From NCBI GenBank assembly GCA_029582265.1, contig CM055816.1, forward strand, positions 31,906,312-31,970,311: a stretch of 64,000 nt of DNA. The letters run 5' to 3'. Under the pieces are notes generated by a model. The model was not told the DNA's origin, searched no databases, and worked only from the letters and a program-made list of their open reading frames with translations. Numbering within the stretch: the first letter of the stretch is position 1; each line of letters opens with the position of its first letter. This document shows, piece after piece, positions 44,026 to 54,640 of this stretch. The stretch comes from Zoroaster sp. YZ-2022 (lineage: Eukaryota; Echinodermata; Asteroidea; Forcipulatida; Zoroasteridae). Position numbers and translations under genes: made by a program.

Positions 44026-44062
<37 letters not shown>
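43939..44062 (+). mobile_element. Short retrotransposed LINE tail
   Basis: About 124 bases ending TTTTTTAATAAACC and (ATA)n, flanked by an 11-base duplication ATAAACAAATC (43928-43938, 44063-44073). Absent from the duplicated copy at 46.6 kb, which shows the empty site. Confidence 0.75.
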
Positions 44063-44067
<5 letters not shown>

Positions 44068-44121
44068 CAAATCCTGTATGATGCACTATTAATACCCATT
44101 CAGTGTAAGTATTATTTAAAA

Positions 44122-44123
<2 letters not shown>

Positions 44124-44182
<59 letters not shown>

Positions 44183-44504
44183 TGGACTTATATAGCGCAC
44201 GTATCCACCAAACTGGTGCTCAAGGCGCATTATATTATTACCCCTGCTCATCAGGCGCATAAATCATCTCAGCTCCCTGGGGAGTATACAGCTAAATTGC
44301 TGCCATTGCAGCGCATATAGGGCTAATCAAACACAACCAACTCTGCCCTCACATTTACCCCTGGGCGGAGAGAAGCAATTATGGCAAGTGTCTTGCTCAA
44401 GGACACAAGCACCATGGTCGCAGTTGGGACTCGAACCCACATTCTGACGACTCAGCCATCTGAACACAAATCCGATGCACCAAACCGCTCGACCATGGCA
44501 CTCC
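44124..44504 (-). mobile_element. SINE, second subfamily
   Basis: Minus strand: head GTGCCATGGTCGAGCGGTTT, B-box GGTTCGAGTCC, core GTCCTTGAGCAAGACACTTG, tail GTGCGCTATATAAGTCCACA and a long (ATT)n. The homologous place at about 46675 has no SINE. Confidence 0.85.
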
Positions 44505-44720
44505 ATTTTACCATGACCATTACATGTTAGGTACCTATGTTTTGCATTTTTGGAAAACCACTTGTATGAAGGGGGGTGTACACCATTGATAATAACCCAA
44601 AAAAGAAACAGAACGAATTATTTATATTAAAGCTTATTAACAAGTATTAAGATGGTGATGGTAACAAACATTACGGTAAGGTATTTCGTCCGATATGTAA
44701 TTTGTTCTGATATGTTTAAC

Positions 44721-44770
44721 TCAACTGAGGTCCTTTTCTAGTTCTTCAGTTGTTGCATTTGCATTTGAAT
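44721..44770 (-). CDS. Terminal exon B (predicted)
   Basis: Acceptor TATTTTTAG at 44771, phase 1, coding SNANATTEELEKDLS and a TGA. It joins in phase to the transmembrane exon at 46208-46303 to make an acidic cytoplasmic tail. The sequence around the stop (TGAGTTAAACATATCAGAAC) is homologous to that after exon A. Confidence 0.5.
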
Positions 44771-45430
44771 CTAAAAATAAAATAAATATACAGTAGTACT
44801 ATCGTTAATATTGTTTGTTACGTTAGTTGTATTTTATTTGTAAAACATAACAGTTAACGCAATAAATAATGATTTAGTTTAAAGGTTAGGATTAAGATTG
44901 GTAATTAAAAAATAAAAAATTGTATATATATATAATTAACGGGGATATGATTTTTTTTTAAATATTTTTGTTTGTTGTGTGTAAAACTTACTTAGTGTAT
45001 AGCTTGAGGTGTTATTAGTATTCCCCTTGAGATATTATTGTCTGAGGTGTTGTAATTTTTATGAAAATAACTAATTTCAGATTAAATTTAGGAAAGAGTT
45101 CCACGCTAGAATGAATATACAAAATCTATTGCATTTTGACAATGTTTTTGTGATTGACACCACGTAATATAAGCTGAGACTTTCACAGTTTGGTTATTTT
45201 AAATTTTGATTCAAAGAGAATAATCATACTCGAAGAAACAAGTTTGCCAACATTAACAATGTTGTATCTTCCTATTTGTAGTTTAAAATTGTGTTACTAT
45301 TGTGATTTGGGAAGATGTACCGGTATGCTTTTTAAATGTTAACATGTGATTACCGATCCCGTGTCAATAGGAAAACAATATACCTTCAATGTGAACATTT
45401 AATCTTGTTTTCTGAAAACAGACATTTAGT
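44771..45430. other. Probable intron
   Basis: Between exon B and the hairpin. A GTAAGT donor at about 44990-45000 with an upstream short open stretch could mark one more exon, but that stretch ends in a stop at the donor, so it is not called. Confidence 0.35.
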
Positions 45431-45510
45431 TAAGACTATTTGTGGTGACACCATGTGAAATTCTCAATCGAAAATTTCACATGGAGTCACGTACCGCAAA
45501 TTGTCTTTAT
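45431..45510. repeat. PLE-end-derived hairpin, second copy
   Basis: Left arm TTTGTGGTGACACCATGTGA mirrored by TTTCACATGGAGTCACGTAC on the right. Same family as the hairpin at 40.07-40.22 kb, but more diverged and shorter. A partial 81-bp unit follows. Confidence 0.75.
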
Positions 45511-46207
45511 CCTCTTCACAAATGCAAAGCTACAGACATTATTTTTTGTTATAAAGCCATTCAAATCCCAAAACGTGTACAAACGACAATATAAAAACCC
45601 TAATTGGCCTTCAGATAAGTGTTAAAACCATCAAGTCAGTTCACAAGGATAACAATTGACAACTGCATTGGTCGACCTAAGGAATTACAATGGATTGAAG
45701 CCAGTACACCCTATACACTTTTGGTAACATGTCTGTATTAATAATGTTAAAAAAACCACAAACTGTGAAAGTTTCAGATTATTTAGTGGTGTCATTAACG
45801 AGAAACTCATTCTAATATGGAATTTACGTCTCTGGAGAACTATATTAGTTTCAGAAGAAAACAATAGCACCTCAGGCAGAGATATTTCAACTTTACACCT
45901 AGCAAGTTTAATTAACCAGTTCGCGTCGGAGGCCGTGTATACACGCAATTTTTTTGCACCACGGATCGGAGAGTGTCTAAACACGCCATAGGAAACTCCG
46001 ATATTATTTGTATGCATGCTCGGTTGAGCCACGCGTGTACGGTGACATGCTCGGAAGACGTGGCCACGAGCTGTGGAAGCTTCCATTAACGTGTGTGTGG
46101 GAAAAAGAAACCCACACAGGGGCCCAGAAAAACTTTTTTTAAATTCCCGACGCGAACTGGTTAAAAACTGTGATTATCTATATTTTTCTAAGATTGTCAA
46201 AACTTAC
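45511..46207. other. Probable intron, no other feature seen
   Basis: Contains a 133-residue minus-strand open frame (45685-46086) with no recognisable domain. It is probably chance, though it lies in the right strand for the gene. Confidence 0.35.
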
Positions 46208-46303
46208 TGTAGCAGACGATAAAAACGATACCAGTGATTATGAGAACGACACCTACACACATTAAGATAATTCCTAAGATTACCCACCAAGGGAGCGGCA
46301 TCG
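46208..46303 (-). CDS. Transmembrane exon B (predicted)
   Basis: A 96-nt exon, acceptor ATGTTACAG and donor GTAAGT, phase 1 at both ends. It encodes MPLPWWVILGIILMCVGVVL followed by IITGIVFIVCYSK: a signal-free transmembrane helix preceded by two Trp, the usual look of a membrane exon in single-pass receptors. It splices in phase to 44721-44770. Upstream ectodomain exons were not recognised at higher coordinates. Confidence 0.6.
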
Positions 46304-46309
46304 CTGTAA

Positions 46310-46870
46310 CATAATAAAAAAAAAAAAAAAATGAAGTTAAAAACAAGACATTCATTTAAGACGATATTATTTGACAAAGTCTTTTCTTTATAAAAAAAAA
46401 TAGTTTTTAATTTCGTTAATGGGTTGACGGTGTGTGTTTATACATGTTTATGGTGTAAACAGAGGACTTACAGGCATAACAAAAGGGAACAATAGGTCCT
46501 TGGTTGGCGATTGTCTGCAAATGTCCTCTGTTGAAAAACTGGAGAAGCCTAAACAAGTTTGAGTCCAACAACGAAGGGAACAAAAGAGGGGAACAATAGC
46601 GGGTCCTCGGTTTACACCATAAACAAATCCTGTATGATGCACTATTAATACCCATTCAGTGTAAGTATTATTAAAAAATTACCATGACCATTACACGTTA
46701 GGGACCTATGTTTTACATTTTTGGAAAACCACTTGTATGAAGGGGGTGTACACCATTGATAATAACCAAAAAAGAAACAGAACGAATTATTTATATTAAA
46801 GCTTACTACAAGTATTAAGATGGTGATGGTAACAAACATTACGGTAAGTTATTTCGTCCGACATGTAATT
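46310..46870. repeat. Segmental duplication, copy B
   Basis: Homologous to 43640-44710 without the two retroinsertions, so it shows the pre-insertion sequence. Includes the MITE copy at 46446-46624. Confidence 0.85.
46446..46624. mobile_element. MITE, copy B
   Basis: Same element as 43755-43933, 179 bases, with the same terminal inverted repeats. Confidence 0.7.
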
Positions 46871-47479
46871 TTTGAGAGAACGTAAACGTATGTAGGCAAA
46901 TTGGTTGAAATGGATCATCCACGGACGATCCATTTCCACGTCAGAATGAATAAAACACATGGGACAACAAATGCACTTACCAAATTATGTATACGAAAAA
47001 CATCATACTTATCAGAAAATTATTTTTCTTTAAAAAGGGTCATTTCATCCTCTTAAAAATGTATGTGTAGGCTATGCCCTAAAATTCAGGTAATTGTAAA
47101 TTAGTCTAGTATTCACGAAAATAGCCTAAATTCGTCATTTGAGTTAATAACAATGTTTTGCTCAGGTACATTTATATTCATGAATCCGCAACATAAATTC
47201 AAACATATTCCTCATTGAGGAAATGTTTTTTTTTTTATGGCCTGAAAACTGAATTCGGTGCAAAATATGTGACAAATGCCCAACTACCAATCAGTGTCTC
47301 ACCCAATTTAGAGTGGCATATAAACCCATACAGACCCATCATAATATTGGCTGAATTCCACAATTGGTCATACAAACAACATGGCAAGCTGTGTGATCCA
47401 AAATACATCTACACAGAAAAGGGACAGTTATTGCCCTGTTTACATTATATAAATGATATTTGACAACCATTTTGTTTTA
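46871..47479. other. No gene recognised
   Basis: Contains a 15-base palindromic piece GGATCATCCACGGACGATCC at about 46913. No coding signature. Confidence 0.4.
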
Positions 47480-47946
47480 AATATAGGTTTCCCGGCCAAT
47501 TTCAACAAAAAATCATTCAATTTCATCAACACGCTTTCAAATTCACGCGATTTTGATAATTCAATCCAACTAGGGTTTCTCTTTCGATATTATTGCATTC
47601 AATTTCGTTTTCGTGCACACATGATTTCTTTCTTTTCATTCTATTTCGTTTATAGGCATTCAAAACTACAAGATCTCCATTCTTTAATCTACCACATTTT
47701 CGCAATAGGTGCAATCAAATTCAGAGTCATCGAAGCGCACCAGCCTGTTGCTGCTGGCTTTGACGAAATTGAATGAACTTAGCGACCATTTGAAATTGAA
47801 TTATTTTATTTGTCGAGTGAATGCTCAGGTGTTGAAATTGAATGATTCTTGTTAACTGTTGAATGCTGATGTAGCTGAGCAAATTGAATGAGCCGGGTAT
47901 CAAATTGAACGATTTTTTTCCGAAATTGGCCGGGAAAACCTATATT
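47480..47946. mobile_element. MITE with about 45-bp TIRs
   Basis: Left end AATATAGGTTTCCCGGCCAA and right end GGCCGGGAAAACCTATATT are inverted; homology extends inwards through AATCATTCAATTTC. 467 bases, non-coding, full of ATTGAATG words. Target duplication not clear because the ends are AT palindromic. Confidence 0.8.
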
Positions 47947-48312
47947 ATTTTCAGCCAAATTTATACAGACCAACTCATTACAAATGGAAATCCAATTGGA
48001 CTGAATTAAAATTAGTTGGTTTTAAGTAATTTGAATTGGATTTAGGTTGAAAGTTCCTTATTCCAATTGGGAATCTCATTTTCCAATTCATTTTCAAATG
48101 GAATAACACACTTCAAATTAATTGGTTAGTTTAATTTGCTAGTTGGGGTAAATTTGGAACTATTATGCAAATTAGAAGACGGAGTTATGTGAAAATGAGT
48201 GTTTTATGTATTTTGTATGTGATTTTTGGATTTGTTTTTGATGAAACTGCATAACTGTAAATTGGTGAAACTTTAAAATAAAGAGAGCGTAATGTGTATT
48301 GGAAATGCAGAC
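47947..48312. repeat. CCAATTGG-rich low-complexity sequence (part 1)
   Basis: Repeated CAATTGG/CCAATTG words in both orientations. Continues at 48460-48790 on the other side of a SINE tail, so it was one tract. Confidence 0.5.
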
Positions 48313-48458
48313 AGGGAGCTGAGATGGTTTCAGGAATGATTTATGAGCCTTATGAGCCTTATGAGCAGGGATAATAATATAATGCGCCTTGAGCGCCACT
48401 TAGTTGGTGGATACGTGCGCTATATAAATCTATACATTATTATTATTATTATTATCAT
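48313..48458 (+). mobile_element. SINE 3' half
   Basis: Plus strand: GGGAGCTGAGATGGTTTCAG to GTGCGCTATATAAATC and (ATT)n. The tRNA head and core are missing (5' truncated). A TTATGAGCC unit is duplicated. Confidence 0.8.
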
Positions 48459-49160
48459 GAACACATGGGACGTCCAATTGTTCACATTCAGATTAATTAA
48501 CACCAAGGTTCAGAAAAACACTCCATTTGAAAATAAGTCCAATTGGAACAACTAGGCTTATGTCCAGTGTGAAACCAAATGAAAGGTTCCAATTTGAATA
48601 ATTCGAAAAAGTACAATTGGACAAAACAATTGTTACACAGCTGTTTCAATAAAAATGTTTCATCTGAATATGTCCGATTGGGATGAATTTAAAAAAAGGC
48701 AAATTGAAAAAAAAAACAATTAAAAAAAAGTTCAATTGGAAACAAATATGTCCAAAATGAACAAAAGTCCAATTGGTTATTTCTAATTTAAAAAATCATG
48801 TAAATGCTCAACCAAACTAAACCCTTATATGCTAGTCTAATTAATTTACTTGTCAAGTACTTCCGTCAAACAACATGTCAAATAACTTAGGAAATAATCA
48901 GACATATGAGACTGAACTCATTTTTGTACCCCAAAAAACAATTTCAGTAAAATAAGTCAACAGAGATGAAGTGTCACTGAATGGGATTGCACCAACATAC
49001 TAGTCATTTAATTTACCGATACCACAATTGGCATCCTTAATTTGTTGTTATTATCTACTACATTCGTAATGCTATTATAATCACTGTAATATTGTTTTGG
49101 GTTGTAACACTGTCAATATTTTATTTCAGTTACATGTATAACATTGATAAACACATTTGT
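48459..49160. other. CCAATTGG-rich tract (part 2), then no feature
   Basis: To about 48790, CAATTGG words recur in mixed orientation; beyond it nothing was recognised. Confidence 0.4.
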
Positions 49161-49161
49161 G

Positions 49162-49490
49162 TTTAATAATAACAATATTTCATTCTTATGTAGCACATTT
49201 CACATAATGTCCCAATGCGTTTTACATTATTTCCCCTGGTCACTGGGCCAATATCATTCTTTCTCAGCTCCCTGGGTTACAGTCCATTATGTGCAACCTT
49301 TTGGCGCCAATCAAACACTGTAGCCATATCTACCCTGACAGGTACCCATTTAGATTCCTGGGGGAAGAGAAGCAATTACGGTAATGTCACAGTCGCGGGG
49401 AGGATTCGAACCCACATTCTGACGACACAGCCATCAGAACACAAGTCCAATGCACTTAACCGCTCGACCATGGCCGTGCACCGGTGGCCA
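49162..49490 (-). mobile_element. SINE, second subfamily, diverged
   Basis: Minus strand: GGCCATGGTCGAGCGGTTAA head, GGTTCGAATCC B-box, a core remnant and GGTACCTGTCAGGGTAGA. The tail is diverged (AATGTAAAACGCATTGGGAC) and lacks the CGCTATATAA motif. Confidence 0.75.
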
Positions 49491-49754
49491 TTCATATTTC
49501 TAATTAAAAACACTAAAATGTTGGGGTCCCTGTCAATTCTTCTGGACTAAATCTTAATCAAAACAAGGAGTTGCTACAAACAAACAAACAAACAAACAAA
49601 CACCCCAACAAACAAACACACACACCCTCTCAAATATGCAAGCTTGTGGAGACATCTATTGTTCTTTCCTTTGTCCCTGCACTTAACAATTTCTCATAGG
49701 ATTTGAACACAAATTTTCTTGTGGACCACGTCGTCCTTCAGAATTACCATGTGG

Positions 49755-49950
49755 AGACCAGTTGTTCTTGCCTTTCCCTTTTGTTATAGGACTCCACAAG
49801 GTAGTCAATTGTTCTTGCCTATCCCTTTTGTTATAGGACTCCACTAGGTAGCCAATTGTTCTTCCCTTTCCCTTTTGTTATAGGACTCCACAAGGTAGCC
49901 AATTGTTCTTGCCTATCCCTTTTGTTATAGTACTCCACAAGGTAGCAATT
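49755..49950. repeat. 47-bp tandem repeat
   Basis: Four units with CAATTGTTCTTGCCTATCCC and TTTTGTTATAGGACTCCAC, period 47. Confidence 0.9.
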
Positions 49951-51633
49951 AGAAACACCCCCTCCCCTCCCCCACACGCGCACACGTTTGTTTACGCGGG
50001 ACAACCGAGCGTCTTCCATTGTGCAATAGTTAATGGACTTTTTAGGCGATGTCCATCAACTAAATTTCGGGCATTTTTTTAATCTGAAAATTGTTTTTCC
50101 TTGAAGAAAGGAATACGAATAACTTAAAATGAAACCATTAAAAAACATTCGTCAAAAGCGTAGTTTTGCAGTAACTAGGTGCCTTAATTAGGCCCCCATT
50201 AAGAATTTCTGTAAAACATTCTTCTGACGAACAATTTGTTAAAGAACACTTCTTCAAATTTAAAATAAAATAATATAAATAGCCAGTAGTAAAACTAAAC
50301 TAAACAAGTGGGAGATGCATTTGTGTACATAGACATTATCCATAAAGTGCATGTTACAAACAATAGTAAACCCGAGTACACACAGTTTGAATTGGCAGTC
50401 TACCTTCAGCAGCGCTTTGACCTCCCTTGACCCCAAATAATGAGAAACATGATCATAATGTGATGCAATAACCCTATGGTGAATCCCGTCAATTGCGGGT
50501 AAATAAATATATTCAGTACAATGTTCAGTCTATAACTGGAGCTAATTTCCTAGATTATCGCTTCGCAAATTGTTGATTTCCAGCCAAACTTTCATATAAA
50601 TGTAAACTGTGTTAATTGACAAGTAATTGTTAATATTGATTATCAAAACAAATTATAATAATAACAAATAATAATTGTAAGTTTCCATCAAGTTCCTTAA
50701 AACATTACATTTAAAAACCGCTCAAACTTTCTTACACACAGCTTTAAAACGGCGCGACCAATACAGGCCAAACAGCCTTTAACTTTTCGTGAATTATGCA
50801 GATCGACTGTAGGGAACAGTTATATTGGATGGAAATCGACTCAAAATGTACCTGGAGTATGGGTGCACACACTTCATCGTTAGAACCGTTTTCTTCAAGA
50901 TGGTGAAACAACCGGATGGGCAACAAACATTTTCAGCCATTTACTCTAGGAAGGGAGATCTCTTGGTATTGTATGTTGGTCCGTCAATGTTTTTCATTAA
51001 ATTGCATCAGTTTAAACATTTCTCATAGTAAGTTTGTTTACGACTTGTTTGTTCTTAGAACGCCCGCAGCTGGTTGGCTAAAAAATAGCAATACAAAAAT
51101 TGAATGGACTACATAAAGTGATAGACTATTAATGTAGGCTACTCGTCAAACGGCTTTTTTTTCATTTAATAGTACAGTTTCAAGAATATACATGAACAAA
51201 ATAAAATATCAACTACGGTATGAGTAAACAAAAATACACATAATACACAGATACACAAAATATATACACAAAATAACCAATAGATGGACGGCGATAGTTT
51301 TTTTTCTGCAGTCCAGCATTACCATTCTACACGTACCAATAGGCACATGCCTTTGCATTTGTATTCTAAAAATGGACTAATCATCTTCCCTTTAAAAAAA
51401 TCCTCCACATTCGTGATTACTATAATACAGTAATGACTTTGTCAATGCTTTAATTTTGTAATTTAAAATATAATTAAATTATTTTTGTTCAAATATGTGC
51501 TGTCGTGGGTTCGAACTTCGGTACCCATCATAAGTTAAGAGAGGGTACCGGTACTATAACCACCATGCTGCCAAACCATACTAGCAAAAAAGGCCATACT
51601 ATGATGAAAACATTGGAATAAAATAAGAACCTT
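49951..51633. other. No gene recognised
   Basis: Short open frames on both strands near 50744-51116 have no domain signature. AT-rich elsewhere. Confidence 0.5.
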
Positions 51634-52179
51634 TTAACCCTGCGAGGAGGGAGTGGATGTACTGCAGTTCTCAAAAAGTGGTTTTTTGTGCACTGCCCCT
51701 TTAATACTCGACCAAAAAAACAGACACCACTTGACTTTGTCACGCTTGACTCACTCTACACGTATGAGAGTGCCGGAGTTGAAGGTGTATCGGGTTACAT
51801 GTGAAATCTCGCATAATGTTCTGTTTGCATACACAAACCGTGTGTATGTGTGTGTGTACCCTTCTAGGAGGTAGCGGATGTACTCCAGTTCTTAAAACCG
51901 TGTGTGTGTGTGTGTTTATATTGCTGTGTACAAAAGGATAGCTCAGTGAGTGGGTGTATTGAAAGACACACACGGTTGCATGATACACACAGATTGCACC
52001 ACTGTGATGATTGCCGCGCCACTGGTTGGTTGTAGCATGGTTGTAGAACAGCTTTTATGTAACTAAAGTTGTGTGGATGTTAATTGGCTATATGCAAATG
52101 AGGTAATTATAATGTGTGCAGCAATACATCCACTATTGAGTTAGTGTAAAGTTTTCTACTTAATGCCCAGGAGGGTTAA
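51634..52179. mobile_element. Possible TTAA-flanked piggyBac-type MITE
   Basis: TTAA at 51634-51637 followed by CCCTGCGAGGAGGG, and CCAGGAGGG followed by TTAA at 52176-52179. Short matching subterminal words (AGTGGATGTACTGCAG and AGTGGATGTATTGCTGC) occur inverted. The interior has GT-rich microsatellite and a repeated block at 51646 and 51867. TIR match is short. Confidence 0.4.
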
Positions 52180-53054
52180 AACAGCTTATATACAAAATAA
52201 CGGTAATTCTGGACCTCAGATTTGTCAATAAATACCCCACAATCATTGGAGCTACAAATGCTCACGCAATTTCGAAAGAAACCTGTGATAATTTTCCGTG
52301 CTTACCCAGTTCGGCCATCTATCTGTTATTTATGGCTGCGGCCTGAGTAATATATACAATTAAAAAAAAGCAAACCTTGAAGCTTAGGTTACTTAATTTC
52401 AAACACACATCAAATACGCTAAATGCATTAAATACTTATGGAAAGAAAACCTGTAATATGAATTATAAATTGTAGATTGTGCCATTTTCTCAGCGCACAC
52501 TAAGACAGCAGCCTTGGTCAAAGCTATGCATTCCAATGCTAACAAGGATAGGCAGCTTGTAAAGCACCAATGGGCTGACCCTCCAGTATATATCCAGTAT
52601 AATAAATAAATCAATGGACTTATTTCAGTAATTATTACAGCTACATACGCAGTCACTTGAGGTGCATTCATCAAGTGAATTACTCTAGACATTCTAGAGT
52701 AAAGAACACATTTGCTGACGTATTGCACTCATGAACATGAACAGCGAAAAATACTGGGCATACTCACTACCTTAGAAAAACGGTGGGGCACCAACAACTC
52801 GGAGCCTGGCCAATTACACAGGTACCATCAACCCCCTGAGCTGCGGGCCCATCTCCCCGTGGTTAAAACACGGCAAAATCCTGCAATTCTCGTGAGCAAG
52901 GCCTGCAGTGCTCTTGTCCTACTACTCTCGCCGGTCTTGCAACCAGGAGAACGGTCCGTGCTCGAAGGCAACCCGGTCCATTTGGCCAATACGTGTATAC
53001 TTATGCGAGTTCTATTTGAATAATGTCTGGTGCACCAATTTAAAATGGCTGGAT
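52180..53054. other. No gene recognised
   Basis: A 109-residue minus-strand frame (52399-52728) is hydrophobic but has no known motif. Plus-strand frames at 52712-53023 look like chance. Confidence 0.4.
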
Positions 53055-53190
53055 CTTCAGGAGATAAATATGTGCATACTGATCGAAACGTTAAGTTGTA
53101 ACCACCATGGTACCAGTTCTTTTATCACATCGTGTCATGCACCACAAACAGTGTCAACTTATTTTTTTTTCACCACGCGCGCAAAGCTAC
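53055..53190 (+). mobile_element. PLE 1-type end remnant
   Basis: Plus strand: GCATACTGATCGAAACGTTA, AGTTGTAACC, CAGTTCTTTT and GCAAAGCTACAAATGA match the PLE 1 terminal region, including the GAAACGT half of the hammerhead core. The CTGANGA half is corrupted. Confidence 0.65.
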
Positions 53191-53405
53191 AAATGACTCG
53201 AAAATCGCAAACGGCTTTATTCATCAAGCATAGTTTTCTTCAACCTCGTCCCCGTGGGCTACCTTGCTGCTGCGTATTGAGGGCATATCACCCTCGGAAT
53301 GGGGTTAGACATTTTTTTATTTTTTTAATTTATTTTTTTACGCAAATTCGCCCCACACAAGGCCAATGGCCACTCCAAGGTGGGGGCTACTAAGTCATTG
53401 AGTTG

Positions 53406-53622
53406 TTACGACGCAGCGGCGTAGCCAGGACTTTTTCAGTGGGGGGGCACAGGGGGGCATTGCTTTTCAGTGGGGGGGCCTAGGGGGTATGTTTTTTTTC
53501 CCTTTTCTTTATCTTTTCTGTTTTTTGGGGCACTATGAGGATTTTTCGTGGGGGGGCACTGGAAATTTGTGGGGGGGCACGTGCCCCCCAGGCCCCCCCG
53601 TGGCTACGCCGCTGTTACGACG
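53406..53622. mobile_element. hAT-type MITE
   Basis: Terminal inverted repeats CAGCGGCGTAGCCA (53414) and TGGCTACGCCGCTG (ending 53614), flanked by the 8-base duplication TTACGACG on both sides. 201 bases, with G runs (GTGGGGGGGC). The 8-bp duplication and CAG end fit the hAT superfamily. Confidence 0.85.
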
Positions 53623-53756
53623 ACTCCACACTTAAGAAACCAGCCCCTCGCACCGAAACAAGACAAGTTAATAACCAGCCTCTTCACGGTGCGAACAGGA
53701 CTGGGAGGGGTAACTAGTCCAGAACAAGGCAGTTGTTAAACTGCCTCTGCCCCTAT

Positions 53757-53880
53757 AAGCAATTATGGTTAAGTGTCTTGCTCAAGGACACAAGTGTCAC
53801 GGCCGGGATTCGAACAAACATTCTGCTGCTAACACCAGAACTTGAGTCCGATAAGCTAGACCGCTCGGCCACGACACTCC
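53757..53880 (-). mobile_element. SINE 5' half
   Basis: Head GGAGTGTCGTGGCCGAGCGG and core GTCCTTGAGCAAGACACTTA of the first SINE subfamily; the tail is missing. Confidence 0.8.
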
Positions 53881-54544
53881 ACTTAATTCTCACGATTCTG
53901 CGTTTTTTGTGTAAATCGTGAAATCTATGCTATAAATCATGAAGCCTTTATATTCATTATGATGAACCATTTATGTCAAAACTACGACCTAATTAAATAC
54001 AAAGGACGGAACCAATAGTTCATTACTTTTAAATAAATCTCGTTTAGAGCCATACAGGCAATGTATACAGAACAAGAACAAAATTCACTTTGAAACATTT
54101 TTTTTAAATGTACAGCTGCATGCGCATCAATTAAAAATCTTAAAACAAGATATTTTAAAGGAAGGATTTTCAAAGATAAGTTCTTCATACGATTTGAAAG
54201 AAAATTTAAATATACTATAATTGTTACGTTTAAAATGTATTTAAATATGGTTTAAAGTCAACGTACACTTGTTGATAATTTTCCGAAATTGTGCGGTGAT
54301 TGAAACTTTCAATATATTGAAAATATAATTGTGCAGAATAACAATCCTCAAAGCATCATTTATTATTATTTTTGTTTTCCTTTGATTTTTGGTTTTTGTT
54401 TATATATATATATTTTTTTTATTCACAAATGAAATTAGGAACACTATATAAATTTGCTAAACTTATATACTGGTCTAATTTTATGTCGAAGCCTTTCCTG
54501 CTCATCAGGGATAACGCATGCATATATTTCGAGATATCTTTAAA
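53881..54544. other. No gene recognised
   Basis: AT-rich sequence without motifs. Confidence 0.5.
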
Positions 54545-54640
54545 TTAAAGATCTAAAATTAAAGATCTAAAATTAAAGATCTAAAATTAAAGATCTAAAA
54601 TTAAAGATCTAAAATTAAAGATCTAAAATTAAAGTCTAAA
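54545..54640. repeat. 14-bp tandem repeat
   Basis: About seven copies of ATTAAAGATCTAAA, the last one shortened by a base. Confidence 0.95.

Larger units (their letters stand above)
43640..44710. repeat. Segmental duplication, copy A
   Basis: Homologous to 46310-46870, with two later insertions: a LINE tail (43939-44062) and a SINE (44124-44504). With exons A and B it forms one tandem duplication unit. Confidence 0.85.

Noticed and set aside
44995..45060. Possible extra minus-strand exon before a GTAAGT donor
   Set aside because: The only phase-compatible reading ends in a stop codon exactly at the donor.
45685..46086. 133-residue minus-strand open frame in the putative intron
   Set aside because: No domain, no duplicate in copy A and no splice logic; not called as a gene.
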